Source of the DNA: Phenylobacterium sp. SCN 70-31
GTDB taxonomy: Bacteria; Pseudomonadota; Alphaproteobacteria; Caulobacterales; Caulobacteraceae
NCBI RefSeq assembly: GCF_001724605.1
Contig: NZ_MEEX01000010.1
Span: forward strand, 1 to 64,000
Reading direction: 5' to 3'
Length of the DNA: 64,000 nucleotides
How positions within the stretch are numbered: position 1 is the stretch's first letter; the number at the start of each line of letters is the position of its first letter. The position numbers were made by a program, and so were the translations under genes. Under the pieces are notes generated by a model. The model was not told where the DNA came from. It saw only the letters and a list, made by a program, of their open reading frames with translations, and did no database searches. Positions 43,601 to 52,367 of this stretch are shown here, piece by piece.

Positions 43601-45007
43601 ATGGAGAGCGATTTGGCCGGCTGGAACCCGTTCAAGCGGAAGAAAACCGGGGCGAAGGCGGCCGGCGACACGGCCGGGCGCACCGATTCGGCGCATTCCG
43701 CCGTCGTGAAGCCCCTGATCCGCGAAGCGCACCGCCGCACGCCCGAGGCCGGCGGCCTCCCGCGCTTCAACACCACCGCGGGCGACCAGATGAGCGGCCG
43801 GGGCTCCGACCGCTTCGCCGTCGTGCGAGCCAAGCTCCGCCACGCCTTTACCCCTTCGCAGCCGGTGGCCGACCGGCGGCTCTTCGCCGGGCGCGACGAG
43901 GTGCTGAAGACCATCATCCGTTCGATCGAGGATCAGCGCCTGCACGTGGTGCTCTACGGCGAGCGCGGCATCGGCAAGACCTCGCTGATGCACATCCTGA
44001 CCCAGGCCGCCACCGAGGCGCGGTACATCGTGGTCTATACGTCGTGCGGCGCGAACTCGAACTTCGACGAGACGTTCCGCGCGGCCGCAGCCGAGATCCC
44101 GCTCCTGTTCCATTCCGGCTTCTCGCCGACCGCGGCCGAGGCCGAGAAGGGCGCATCGCTCGCCGACCTGCTGCCCAACGAGCCGCTGACGCCGCGCAAG
44201 TTCGGCGACTTGTGCGCGCGGCTGACAGGTACGCGCGTGCTCATCATCCTGGACGAGTTCGACCGGGCCGAGTCGGGCGCCTTCCGGCGTGACGTGGCCG
44301 AGGTGATCAAGAACCTCTCCGACCGCCTGGGCCGCGTTCAGCTGGTGCTCGCCGGCGTCGCCGCCGATCTCACCGAGCTCGTCGAGCATATCCCCTCGAT
44401 CCGCCGCAACATCTTCGCCCTGCGGGTGCCGAAGATGACCGAGGCCGAGGTGCTGCAGATCGTCGCCAACGGCGAGCGTGAGGCGGACCTGAAGTTCGAC
44501 CCCCAGGCCAGCGCCTTCGTGGTCGAGGTGGCGCGAGGTTCGCCGTACATCGCCAACCTGGTCTGCCACCACGCCGGCCACGCCGCCCTCGACGCGGGCC
44601 GCAGCATGGTCCAGCCGGCCGACGTGGCGAGCGCGGTGGACCGCACCATCCTCGAATTCCAGGGTCGGATCGGCACACCGATCCAGCAGCACGTACGTCG
44701 CCTGTTCGACCAGGGCCGACAGGACGTGCTGGCCATGACCTCCCGCGCTGCGCTCGCGGCCGACGGTGTCTTCGACGCCTCGGATGTCGAGGCCTCGAAC
44801 CGCATCTCGGCCCGCAAGGCCCAGGACGCCATCGAGATCCTGGTCGCCGAGCGGCTTCTAAGGTCGTTGCATTCGGAGGAGGCCGGCCAGCGCTACAGCT
44901 TTGTCGAGGAAGGCATGCCGACGCTCATATGGATGATGTGGGCGCAGCGGAACCTGAATGGCGGTAGCGCCGCGGCTCCTACGCCCCGCGCTGCGGCGGG
45001 CTCATAG
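43601..45007 (+). CDS. AAA ATPase of unknown function in exosortase/EPS locus
   Basis: The 468-residue protein has a basic, probably disordered N-terminus of about 90 residues. A P-loop ATPase domain follows: Walker A GERGIGKTS (about 120-128), Walker B VLIILDEFDRAE, and a sensor-like VQLVLAGVAAD. A C-terminal winged-helix-like region ends it (AQDAIEILVAERLLRSL). The ATPase part resembles archaeal-type or ORC/STAND-like AAA proteins. The start is uncertain: ATG at 43601 or 43580. A role in the EPS locus is guessed only from place. Confidence 0.75.
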   Translation: MESDLAGWNPFKRKKTGAKAAGDTAGRTDSAHSAVVKPLIREAHRRTPEAGGLPRFNTTAGDQMSGRGSDRFAVVRAKLRHAFTPSQPVADRRLFAGRDEVLKTIIRSIEDQRLHVVLYGERGIGKTSLMHILTQAATEARYIVVYTSCGANSNFDETFRAAAAEIPLLFHSGFSPTAAEAEKGASLADLLPNEPLTPRKFGDLCARLTGTRVLIILDEFDRAESGAFRRDVAEVIKNLSDRLGRVQLVLAGVAADLTELVEHIPSIRRNIFALRVPKMTEAEVLQIVANGEREADLKFDPQASAFVVEVARGSPYIANLVCHHAGHAALDAGRSMVQPADVASAVDRTILEFQGRIGTPIQQHVRRLFDQGRQDVLAMTSRAALAADGVFDASDVEASNRISARKAQDAIEILVAERLLRSLHSEEAGQRYSFVEEGMPTLIWMMWAQRNLNGGSAAAPTPRAAAGS

Positions 45008-45038
45008 GCTCCACCAGCGAGGTCATCAATTGCGACTG

Positions 45039-45075
45039 GAGGCTGGCGCACTTGCGGCGCCAGCCTCTTTTCTTG
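45039..45075 (+). terminator. Rho-independent terminator after the AAA ATPase gene
   Basis: The 11-bp perfect stem GAGGCTGGCGC/GCGCCAGCCTC has a seven-base loop and is followed by TTTTCTT. It lies 32 bases after the stop at 45007. Confidence 0.9.
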
Positions 45076-45084
45076 CCTTCAAAG

Positions 45085-45113
45085 CGCCGCCTGAGGCCTG
45101 GCCTCAGGCGGCG
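45085..45113. terminator. second hairpin between convergent genes
   Basis: A perfect 13-bp stem (CGCCGCCTGAGGC/GCCTCAGGCGGCG) with a three-base loop lies 13 bases after the stop of the minus-strand EpsD-like gene. No strong T run follows on either strand, so it may act with the neighbouring terminator or protect the mRNA end. Confidence 0.55.
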
Positions 45114-45125
45114 ACATGCACGCTG

Positions 45126-46073
45126 TCACTTTACGTCCGGCGCCGGAACGGGTGGGGCAGGCGCAGCGCCGGAGGCGGCCTCATTCGGCGTCGCTGCGCC
45201 AGAGCCCGGAGGCGTCTTCTTCTTAGGAGGTTCGGGCTTGTAGGCGTCATTGTAGACGATCTTCGTCTCGGCCGCCTTGCGAAGCGCCTCGACCTGCTTG
45301 GCGACCGTCTCCTGGCCCTTCTGCTGTCTCAACGCGTTCGTCGCATATGCAACGGCCATATCACCCGTGAACGGGACCGACCGAGTCGCCTCGACATGGT
45401 TGAAGAGCAGCGCCCCACCTTGCGGAATGACGAAGATTTCCCCGGGGGGAAGCTTGCTCACGCCTTCGACCAGTTGCGGGTTCGCCGACAGCGTATCCAG
45501 CACGACCGCATTCGACTGGTACTGAACGCCTTCCGCATCCAGCAGCGCCTTGACCTGGGCCAAGGTCGTCAAAGGCTGCAATCGCTCAGGAGCGATCTTG
45601 TTGGGCGCAGCGATGACCTGATCCACGAACATGACCTTGCGGTCGGCAAAGCGCGCCGGATTGGCCGCGACAAAAGCCTCGGCTTCCTGCTTGGTCGGCT
45701 GTGTGATCTTGGTGGCCAGCTTTCTCTGGTAGAGCTGAGCCAGCAGGGTCTCCTGCCCTCGCTCGACCTGAATCGTATAGTCCGGCGACTTGTCGAGCTT
45801 CTCCTCACGCGCCTGGTGAGCCAGGAGCTTTCGGAGAATGATGCGCTGCAACGCCTGCTGCTGTGCGGCCTTCATCACGGCCGGATCTCGAGAGCCGAAG
45901 TTCCCGAGTTCGGCACGAAGTTCCATACTTGTAATTTCTTCGCCGTCGACGGTCGCCACGACCTGTCCGCTCGGCGCGCCACCGCCGCCGGCAAGCTTCT
46001 TTATCTGGTCGCAGCCAGACAACATGAGGCCCGCACCGACCGCCACAACGACGATAAGTGATCTGCTCTTCAA
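45126..46073 (-). CDS. epsD: EpsD-family peptidyl-prolyl isomerase-like lipoprotein
   Basis: The 315-residue lipoprotein has lipobox LSGC (Cys21), an N-terminal SurA-like helical part (GQVVATVDGEEITSMELRAEL), and a parvulin-type PPIase region from about residue 125. The tail is rich in Pro and Lys. EpsD-type proteins are found with exosortases and EPS genes and are thought to help fold exported proteins. The start is TTG at 46073, because AGGAGGGG lies at the right distance and the lipoprotein signal begins there; upstream in-frame codons carry no signal. It is convergent with the ATPase gene. Confidence 0.82.
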   Translation of the reverse strand: MKSRSLIVVVAVGAGLMLSGCDQIKKLAGGGGAPSGQVVATVDGEEITSMELRAELGNFGSRDPAVMKAAQQQALQRIILRKLLAHQAREEKLDKSPDYTIQVERGQETLLAQLYQRKLATKITQPTKQEAEAFVAANPARFADRKVMFVDQVIAAPNKIAPERLQPLTTLAQVKALLDAEGVQYQSNAVVLDTLSANPQLVEGVSKLPPGEIFVIPQGGALLFNHVEATRSVPFTGDMAVAYATNALRQQKGQETVAKQVEALRKAAETKIVYNDAYKPEPPKKKTPPGSGAATPNEAASGAAPAPPVPAPDVK

Positions 46074-46246
46074 GCGCCCCTCCTGATCAGAGCTCGCCGT
46101 TCCAACGGGAGCCCAAGGCAAACTAGATGAAATCTTGACTGCAACTCTTGGGCCATCCGTCCCGCTCGAGACCTTGGCGGAGCGAGCGCAACGGACCACT
46201 TGATATGATGCGTATCAGTGTCTTGAAGTTCTGACGAGAGGCCTCG

Positions 46247-47134
46247 CTAGGACACCGCCTCCGCCAGCCCCCGCAGGTACCGCCCGTACTCGCTCTTGCC
46301 CTGCGTCTCGGCCGACTTCATCAGTTCGGCGCGGTCGATCCAGCCGTTCTCGAAGGCGATCTCCTCGAGACAGCCGATGCGCAGGCCCTGGCGCTGTTCG
46401 AACACCCGGATCAGTTCGCCGGCGCCGATCAGGCTGTCATGGGTGCCCGCGTCCTCCCAGGCGAAGCCGCGCCCCAGCAGCTCGACATGGAGACGGCCTT
46501 CCTGGAGATAGACGTCGTTGAGCGCCGTGATCTCGAGTTCGCCACGCGCCGAGCGCGTCAGCGTCTTGGCGATCTCGCTGGCCCGCCCATCGTAGAAATA
46601 GAGCCCGGTCACGGCATAGTTCGACTTCGGCTTCGTGGGTTTCTCTTCGATCGACAGCGCCCGGCCATCCTGGGACAGTTCGACGACGCCATACCGTTCG
46701 GGATCATGCACGGGATAGCCGAACACCGTAGCCCCTTCGGCGCGCTTGTCGGCGCTCTTCAGCATCTGCACGAAGTTCTGGCCGAAGAAGATGTTGTCGC
46801 CGAGGATCAGAGTGGAGGGCTGGCCGCCGACGAACTCCTCCCCCAGCAGGTAGGCTTCGGCCAGGCCGCCGGGATGCGGCTGGATCACGTATTCGAACCG
46901 CACGCCGAACCGCGATCCGTCGCCAAGGAGGCGCTGGAATCCCGCCTGGTCCTCGGCGGTGGTGATGATCAGGATCTCGCGGATGCCGGCCAGGAAGAGG
47001 ACCGACAGCGGATAGTAGATCATCGGCTTGTCGTAGACGGGCAGGAGCTGCTTCGACACCGCCATGGTCAGCGGGTGCAGGCGCGTCCCGGCGCCGCCGG
47101 CCAGAACCAGGCCTTTTCTCGCCACGGGAGACAT
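46247..47134 (-). CDS. rfbA: glucose-1-phosphate thymidylyltransferase
   Basis: The 295-residue enzyme has the nucleotide-binding signature [33 protein letters not shown] and the [21 protein letters not shown] segment. It makes dTDP-glucose from glucose-1-phosphate and dTTP, the first step to dTDP-L-rhamnose and other deoxysugars. The ATG at 47134 overlaps the rfbB stop. rfbC and rfbD are not in the window. Confidence 0.95.
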   Translation of the reverse strand: MSPVARKGLVLAGGAGTRLHPLTMAVSKQLLPVYDKPMIYYPLSVLFLAGIREILIITTAEDQAGFQRLLGDGSRFGVRFEYVIQPHPGGLAEAYLLGEEFVGGQPSTLILGDNIFFGQNFVQMLKSADKRAEGATVFGYPVHDPERYGVVELSQDGRALSIEEKPTKPKSNYAVTGLYFYDGRASEIAKTLTRSARGELEITALNDVYLQEGRLHVELLGRGFAWEDAGTHDSLIGAGELIRVFEQRQGLRIGCLEEIAFENGWIDRAELMKSAETQGKSEYGRYLRGLAEAVS

Positions 47135-48183
47135 CACGCCTTCACCAGGCCCAGACGGTCGGAGTGAAATCCGCGCTCACGGATACGCTCGACCCAGCCA
47201 TAGTTGTCCACATACCAGCGCACCGTATCCTCCAGGCCGGCCTCGAGGGGCATGCGCGCCTTCCAGCCCAGCTCGGCTTCAACCTTCGAGGAGTCGATGG
47301 AATAGCGGAAGTCGTGCCCCGGCCGATCGGTCACGAAGCTGATCTTGTCGGCATGCGGCGTATTGGCCGGCGCCATCTTGTCGAGATGGGCGCAGATCAG
47401 CTTCACGACCTCGAGGTTCCGCTTCGAGGCGTCGCCGCCGATGCAGTAGGTCTCGCCCAGCCGTCCCTTGTGCAGGACGAGCAGCAGCGCCTCGGCGTGG
47501 TCGTCCACGTGCAACCAGTCGCGCACCTGCCGGCCATCACCGTAGACGGGGATGGTCTTGCCCTCGAGGGCCCGGGTGATCACCGTCGGGATCAGCTTCT
47601 CGGGGAACTGGTGGGGGCCGTAGTTGTTCGAGCAGTTCGTGATCACCACCGGAAAGCCGTAGGTGTGGCCCCAGGCGCGCACCAGATGATCCGACGCCGC
47701 CTTCGACGCGGAATACGGTGACCGCGGATCGTAGGGCGTTTCCTCGGTGAAGTCGCCGTCTTCGCCCAGAGCGCCGAACACCTCGTCGGTCGAGACATGA
47801 TGAAAGCGGAAGGCCGCCTTCCGCGTCTCATCCAGGCCATTCCAGTAGTTGCGCGCGACCTCCAGCAGGATGGCCGTGCCCATCACGTTCGAGCGCACGA
47901 AGTCCAGCGGCCCCTCGATGGCGCGGTCGTTGTGGCTCTCGGCGGCCAGATGCATCACCGCGTCGGGCGCGTGGCGGGCGAACACATCCTCGAGCTTGGG
48001 CCGGTCGCACACGTCGACGTGCTCAAAGGCGTACCCGGCGTCCGAAGCGACATCCTCGACGTTGTCGAGGTTGGCCGAGTAGGTCAGCGCGTCCAGGTTC
48101 ACCACCTGATGGCCGTCGGCGATGGCGCGGCGGACGACGGCGGACCCGATGAACCCGGCTCCGCCCGTAATCAGGATCTTCAA
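47134..48183 (-). CDS. rfbB: dTDP-glucose 4,6-dehydratase
   Basis: The 349-residue extended SDR enzyme has the NAD-binding [31 protein letters not shown] and catalytic [10 protein letters not shown] motifs. It turns dTDP-glucose into dTDP-4-keto-6-deoxyglucose. The start is most likely TTG at 48183: GGGAGA stands seven bases before it and the conserved N-terminus [10 protein letters not shown] begins right there. A longer ATG frame from 48243 would add twenty unrelated residues. It forms an operon with rfbA. Confidence 0.95.
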   Translation of the reverse strand: MKILITGGAGFIGSAVVRRAIADGHQVVNLDALTYSANLDNVEDVASDAGYAFEHVDVCDRPKLEDVFARHAPDAVMHLAAESHNDRAIEGPLDFVRSNVMGTAILLEVARNYWNGLDETRKAAFRFHHVSTDEVFGALGEDGDFTEETPYDPRSPYSASKAASDHLVRAWGHTYGFPVVITNCSNNYGPHQFPEKLIPTVITRALEGKTIPVYGDGRQVRDWLHVDDHAEALLLVLHKGRLGETYCIGGDASKRNLEVVKLICAHLDKMAPANTPHADKISFVTDRPGHDFRYSIDSSKVEAELGWKARMPLEAGLEDTVRWYVDNYGWVERIRERGFHSDRLGLVKA

Positions 48184-48296
48184 CGAAATCTCCCGGGGAT
48201 GCGAGGCGACGGCCTCCCTTACTATGAAAGGCGACCTCTTCAAGGCGATACCTCTCCCGCGCGAAGCCAGGCTACGGTCAAAAGCCTAACGCGCCG

Positions 48297-48686
48297 TCAC
48301 CTCCACATTCTCTCCCGCAAAGCGGCCTCGGGCCGACCGTGGCGACGTTCAATATCGCGCTTCAGCGCCCCCGCTGCAAAGGCGTGACCGGTGAAGAGAG
48401 TGTCGACAGCCCATCCCAGAACGGGAACGCCCGAACTCAAGCTGTCCAATCCGAGATAGGTCGCCATCCTTAGGAGCGTGGGCCGGGATGCGCCCGCCTG
48501 TATCGCCTCATAGAGGAGGAGCCCGGCGGCCCCGACGGAATAGATCGTCCCCGCCACCGGAACCCAGGCGAGAACGCCATCGATTCCGAGGCCCCATGGC
48601 CCGACGCCCACGACGCGATCCGACAATTTTCGCAGGCGTTCTGCGCGCCGCCATGCCAGGTGCGCACGATCACGTTCAGAACTCAT
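48297..48686 (-). CDS. DUF4112 family protein
   Basis: The 129-residue protein has the DUF4112 layout: a basic start, then LSDRVVGVGPWGLGIDGVLAWVPVAGTIYSVGAAGLLLYEA, and a second hydrophobic stretch with PVLGWAVDTLFTGHAFAAGALKRDIERR. It is probably a membrane-associated helical hairpin. The function is unknown across the family. It stands between rfbB and the TipN-like gene on the same strand. Confidence 0.75.
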   Translation of the reverse strand: MSSERDRAHLAWRRAERLRKLSDRVVGVGPWGLGIDGVLAWVPVAGTIYSVGAAGLLLYEAIQAGASRPTLLRMATYLGLDSLSSGVPVLGWAVDTLFTGHAFAAGALKRDIERRHGRPEAALRERMWR

Positions 48687-48731
48687 TCCGCGCCAACGCT
48701 GATGTCGCCCGGGAGGGTTCCCTTCCGAGAG

Positions 48732-51224
48732 TTATGAGGGGGTGGCCTCGGCCGTCGCGTCCAGAAGAAGGAACAACTTCCCTCCCGGCGTATCCAGCAG
48801 TCCCATCACGGCCTCGTCGTCACCCCGCGCCACCGCCTCATCGACAAGCGTGGTGTACGCGCGGGTGAACAGTTCGGCGCGGCCCTTCACAGCCTCATCC
48901 GTCTGCAGCCGACGACCGATCCGCCGGGTGGCCGCCGGAGCGGCCTTACGCACCGCCAGCCGGGCGGCCTCCCATGCTCCGCCGGCCAGTTGCACCGCGC
49001 ACTCGGCCACACGCCCGCTCGGTAACAGGCGCACAGGATCAACTCCCATGTCGCCGAGATCCGAGAGAATCTGATCCTCCAATCCCCCGCCAGGTTCGTT
49101 CCCGCCGTCCAGCGATGCGAGAAGGTCCTTCCACGTCCAGGGATCACGTTCACCGGGCGTCTCATCCTCCGGGGGCGGCGCTACCGGCGCGGCGACGCCC
49201 GACGCAGCCTCGAATACGGCCGAAAACTCGCGATCTGTCGCGGTCGGCGTGAACCGGATGCGATTGCGTAAGCCGATGCCGTCGGCCAGTTCGGCGCCCG
49301 GAACCTGCGTCTCGTCGACCCCCGCAGACCGTCGCCGCACAGGCGTCGGCGCGGGCTCGGCCAGCGCGGGGGATGGATGTGAGGCTCGCGCTTTCAAGGC
49401 GGGCGCCTCGGGGGACAGAACCTCCCTGGACACAGGGGCCGCGGGAGCCGCCGCCGCGCCCATCAGCCGCACCGCCTCGGACAGCATCTCGAAATTGCGT
49501 CGCACGCGATCCTGGAACGCGGCGTCGATGGCCTGGGCCTGGTCGGCCGTGCGTCGCGCCTGATCCATGAGTTCGTCCAGACTGTCGGCGATGGCGGCGC
49601 GCACCCGGCCGGCCTGATCCACGGCGAGATCAGGCAGGCGGGCGGTCTTGTGCTCGATCTCCACCAGCATGTTCGAGAGGTCGTTCATGACCGCACGCGC
49701 GGCCTCCGCCCCGTCGGCCAACTTGCGGGCCGTGGCCGCGCCCGCGTCCTCCACCATGCGGGAAGACGTCTCGATGAGAGCGCGTGCCTCCTCGAGCCTC
49801 GCCTCGAACACCTGATTCGCCTTCTGGCCCGCGCCAAACGCGGCTTCCGACAAGGTGTCCACCTGCTCACGCGCCGCCGCCGCATGCCGTGCGGCGGCAT
49901 CCCGCGTCTCCTCCGCCGCACGGGCCAGCGCGTCGATGGCCGCCCGAGCCTGGCTCTCCAGTTCGGCGCGTTGCCCCGCGGCGGCGGTCGAAACGGCTTC
50001 CAGGGACTGCAAAGTGGACTGGCTGAACTCTTCACGCTCAGCCCGCGCCGTCTCGGCCAGGTCGCGAAACTGCACAGCTGCGTCCGACATCATCTGTCGC
50101 AGGTGCTCTCCGCCGGCCGTGGCCCGCTCGCTCATCTCCCCGGCGGCGGCGCGCGCCTCCTCGATGAAGCCGCCAAGGCGAACCGCATGGGTCTCGGCCT
50201 CGGCCGCGAAAGCCGCCTGGTCGCCCTTCAGGGCCTGCGTCAATGCGACCAGGGCGCTCCGCTGGCCGGAGAGGCCCGCCTCCAGGCTCAGAATTTGTTC
50301 GGCGACGCCGGTCCCCGCCGTCTCCAGTCGGGCGATGTGACGGGTCAGATCCTCGCCGGCCGTGCGCGCGGCGCCGCTCGCCTCGCCGGCGGCGGCGGCC
50401 AGTTCGGCGGCCCGGGCTCCCAGCGCGATCTCGGCCTCCCGGATTTGCGTTTCGGCCAGACCCGTGGCCTCGGCCACCATGCGAGCCTGCTGGGTCACTG
50501 TGTCGGAAAGGCGCATCGCCTGGGTATCGAGCGTCTGGGCCAACGCCCCCATTTCCGCGCGCTCCCGGCCAAGGGTGGACGCCAGTTCTCCCGCGGTTCG
50601 AACCGACTGCGCCGTGGCGCCCGTCAGCTTGTCGGTCTCGAAGGCCAGCGAGTCACGCAGAGCGATCAGCGTGTCGCGCGCCTCGTCCGCCGCCGCGCCT
50701 GCCCGCGAGATCTCCTCGCGGACAATGTGCGTCACATCCCCGGCCCGGGCCGCGGCGATCAGCGTCGGCGCCAGCAGGTCCTCCGCCGCCGCGCGTTCGC
50801 GACGCGCCTCGTGCGCCAGCAGTTGGGCCTGCCGCGCCAGCCAGGCCGCGAACAGCACCAGGGCCGCCGGCCCCAGCGCCATCAGCGCGAAGACAGCCAG
50901 CGCGAAGGGCTCGTACCCGAAGGGGGCCAGCCCACTGCGATACCCGAGAGCGAAGGCGATCGGCGCCAGCGCCCACAGGCCCGCCACCACGGCGGCCGCA
51001 AGCCATATGGGCCAACCAGCCGGTCGAGCGTCGCCGCCCGGCGACACTGAATGTTCCACGTCATCGGACAGCGCCTGTCGCGTCGCAAGTAACGCCGGCG
51101 GAAGATCGAGGCTGTCCGTCTCGATCGGCCGAAAGCCGACACCACCGGGTTCGGGCGCGAGCGCCTCGGGCTCGGTGTCGGCGCTCGCGAAGTCCATGGG
51201 CCGCGATCGCCTGGAGACCTTCAT
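48732..51224 (-). CDS. tipN: TipN-like polarity coiled-coil membrane protein
   Basis: The 830-residue protein has two membrane helices (about residues 71-95 and 104-128). About 500 residues of Ala/Glu/Arg-rich coiled coil follow (roughly 130-610), and a Pro/Ala-rich linker leads to a mixed C-terminal part of about 150 residues. TipN of Caulobacter, a marker of the new pole that guides division and ParA, has the same two-helix plus long coiled-coil plan and similar length. The match is by architecture and taxon. A methyl-accepting or other coiled-coil protein is possible but lacks supporting domains. Confidence 0.6.
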   Translation of the reverse strand: MKVSRRSRPMDFASADTEPEALAPEPGGVGFRPIETDSLDLPPALLATRQALSDDVEHSVSPGGDARPAGWPIWLAAAVVAGLWALAPIAFALGYRSGLAPFGYEPFALAVFALMALGPAALVLFAAWLARQAQLLAHEARRERAAAEDLLAPTLIAAARAGDVTHIVREEISRAGAAADEARDTLIALRDSLAFETDKLTGATAQSVRTAGELASTLGRERAEMGALAQTLDTQAMRLSDTVTQQARMVAEATGLAETQIREAEIALGARAAELAAAAGEASGAARTAGEDLTRHIARLETAGTGVAEQILSLEAGLSGQRSALVALTQALKGDQAAFAAEAETHAVRLGGFIEEARAAAGEMSERATAGGEHLRQMMSDAAVQFRDLAETARAEREEFSQSTLQSLEAVSTAAAGQRAELESQARAAIDALARAAEETRDAAARHAAAAREQVDTLSEAAFGAGQKANQVFEARLEEARALIETSSRMVEDAGAATARKLADGAEAARAVMNDLSNMLVEIEHKTARLPDLAVDQAGRVRAAIADSLDELMDQARRTADQAQAIDAAFQDRVRRNFEMLSEAVRLMGAAAAPAAPVSREVLSPEAPALKARASHPSPALAEPAPTPVRRRSAGVDETQVPGAELADGIGLRNRIRFTPTATDREFSAVFEAASGVAAPVAPPPEDETPGERDPWTWKDLLASLDGGNEPGGGLEDQILSDLGDMGVDPVRLLPSGRVAECAVQLAGGAWEAARLAVRKAAPAATRRIGRRLQTDEAVKGRAELFTRAYTTLVDEAVARGDDEAVMGLLDTPGGKLFLLLDATAEATPS

Positions 51225-51407
51225 GCCTGACCTCGACTGCTACACCTGACGCCGGACTTCCCTCTCGGGCGCGCCAGGGCCACGCCTGACGGCCATGGAG
51301 GTCCGCCTAGCGTTCCGCATGCCGAACTTACCTTCTGGCGACGACAACGGAAAGCGCCCGGCGGATGTCGGTGAATGTCGAAGGGGCCGCGATACGGTCG
51401 CCGACGA

Positions 51408-51632
51408 TCAGGCTTGAGCGCCTGAACCCTTTTGAGTTGGTTCGCGGGGGGACGATCTGCCCGCCCTGTCGCCGAGCTTACGTGGCGTGCGCGCGACGAT
51501 CCGCTGCTCGACCGAGGGCGGCGGCGCCTGCCGTTCCAGCCGCGGCGTATCCAGCGCAACGCCGAAATGCGACAGCGCGGCGACGGACGAATGCACGACG
51601 ACCGCGGCCACCATCTCCGTCAATGTCGCCAT
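51408..51632 (-). CDS. possible small protein of unknown function
   Basis: This is a 74-residue frame beginning MATLTEMVAAVVVHSSVAALSHFG, with a short amphipathic or hydrophobic start and a basic Pro-rich end. A GGGGGG-type purine run lies upstream. I recognise no family, and it may not be a gene. It fills part of the gap of nearly 600 bases between the TipN-like gene and ogt. Confidence 0.35.
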   Translation of the reverse strand: MATLTEMVAAVVVHSSVAALSHFGVALDTPRLERQAPPPSVEQRIVARTPRKLGDRAGRSSPREPTQKGSGAQA

Positions 51633-51812
51633 GGCGCGCCCCCCACGGACTTCTCCCGCTGGGCCTGAATACGCCGGGTCAGCCGGTTTCGGCAGGGGCA
51701 GGAACATGAATTGTTTGTCATGTGGCTGGCCGCGCGGCCGAGGCCCGCGTGATGACGGCCGGATGGAGATCAGCCCCGAACCCGGGCCATACCGGGCTTC
51801 TCCATTGCGTTC

Positions 51813-52367
51813 TCAACGCAGGGCGAACGGCGAAGGATCTCGCTCTTCTCGCCGACTTGCCCGCTCGTGCTCCAGCAACCAACGCTTCCGCTCCAGGCCG
51901 CCGCCGTATCCGGTCAGCGAACCGTTCGACCCGATCACCCGGTGACAGGGCACCACCAGCGAAACAGGATTCGCGCCGTTGGCGAGGCCGACAGCCCGCA
52001 CCGCGGTGGGACGACCGATGCGCGCCGCGAGGCCGGCGTAGCTCAACGTCTCGCCGACCGGGATGGTGCAGAGTGCGGCCCAGACCGATTGCTGAAACCC
52101 GGTGCCGGCGCCCTGCCAGGGAATGGCGTCCAGCCCCCCGATATCGCCTGAGAAGTAGGCTTCGATCTTCATGCGTAACGGTCCGCGCCCCTCCGCGACA
52201 GGCACAGAAGCGTAGCGGCGGGACAGCCAGCGGCGCATGGCCGGCTCATAATCATGCCAGTTGAAGGCGCGCAGCACGCCGGCCTCGTCGGTGACGACGA
52301 GAGCTTCGCCGATGGGCGTCGGCACGCGCTCGAGGGTCAGGGCTTCAGGCGGCGGCTTGTCGGTCAT
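51813..52367 (-). CDS. ogt: methylated-DNA-protein-cysteine methyltransferase
   Basis: The 184-residue suicide repair protein has active site VVPCHRVIG (Cys141), preceded by GTGFQQSVWAALCTIPVGETLSY and PTAVRAVGLANGANPVS (Asn hinge, Arg finger). It removes alkyl groups from O6-methylguanine. The start at 52367 overlaps the end of the Ada/AlkA gene by 23 bases, so the two are coupled. Together they rebuild the functions of a classical Ada protein plus AlkA. Confidence 0.95.
   Translation of the reverse strand: MTDKPPPEALTLERVPTPIGEALVVTDEAGVLRAFNWHDYEPAMRRWLSRRYASVPVAEGRGPLRMKIEAYFSGDIGGLDAIPWQGAGTGFQQSVWAALCTIPVGETLSYAGLAARIGRPTAVRAVGLANGANPVSLVVPCHRVIGSNGSLTGYGGGLERKRWLLEHERASRREERDPSPFALR

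Noticed and set aside
49650..51050. Plus-strand frame of 466 codons opposite the TipN-like gene
   Set aside because: It has Arg/Leu/Gly-rich shadow composition and no motif. The opposite strand holds a coherent membrane-plus-coiled-coil protein.
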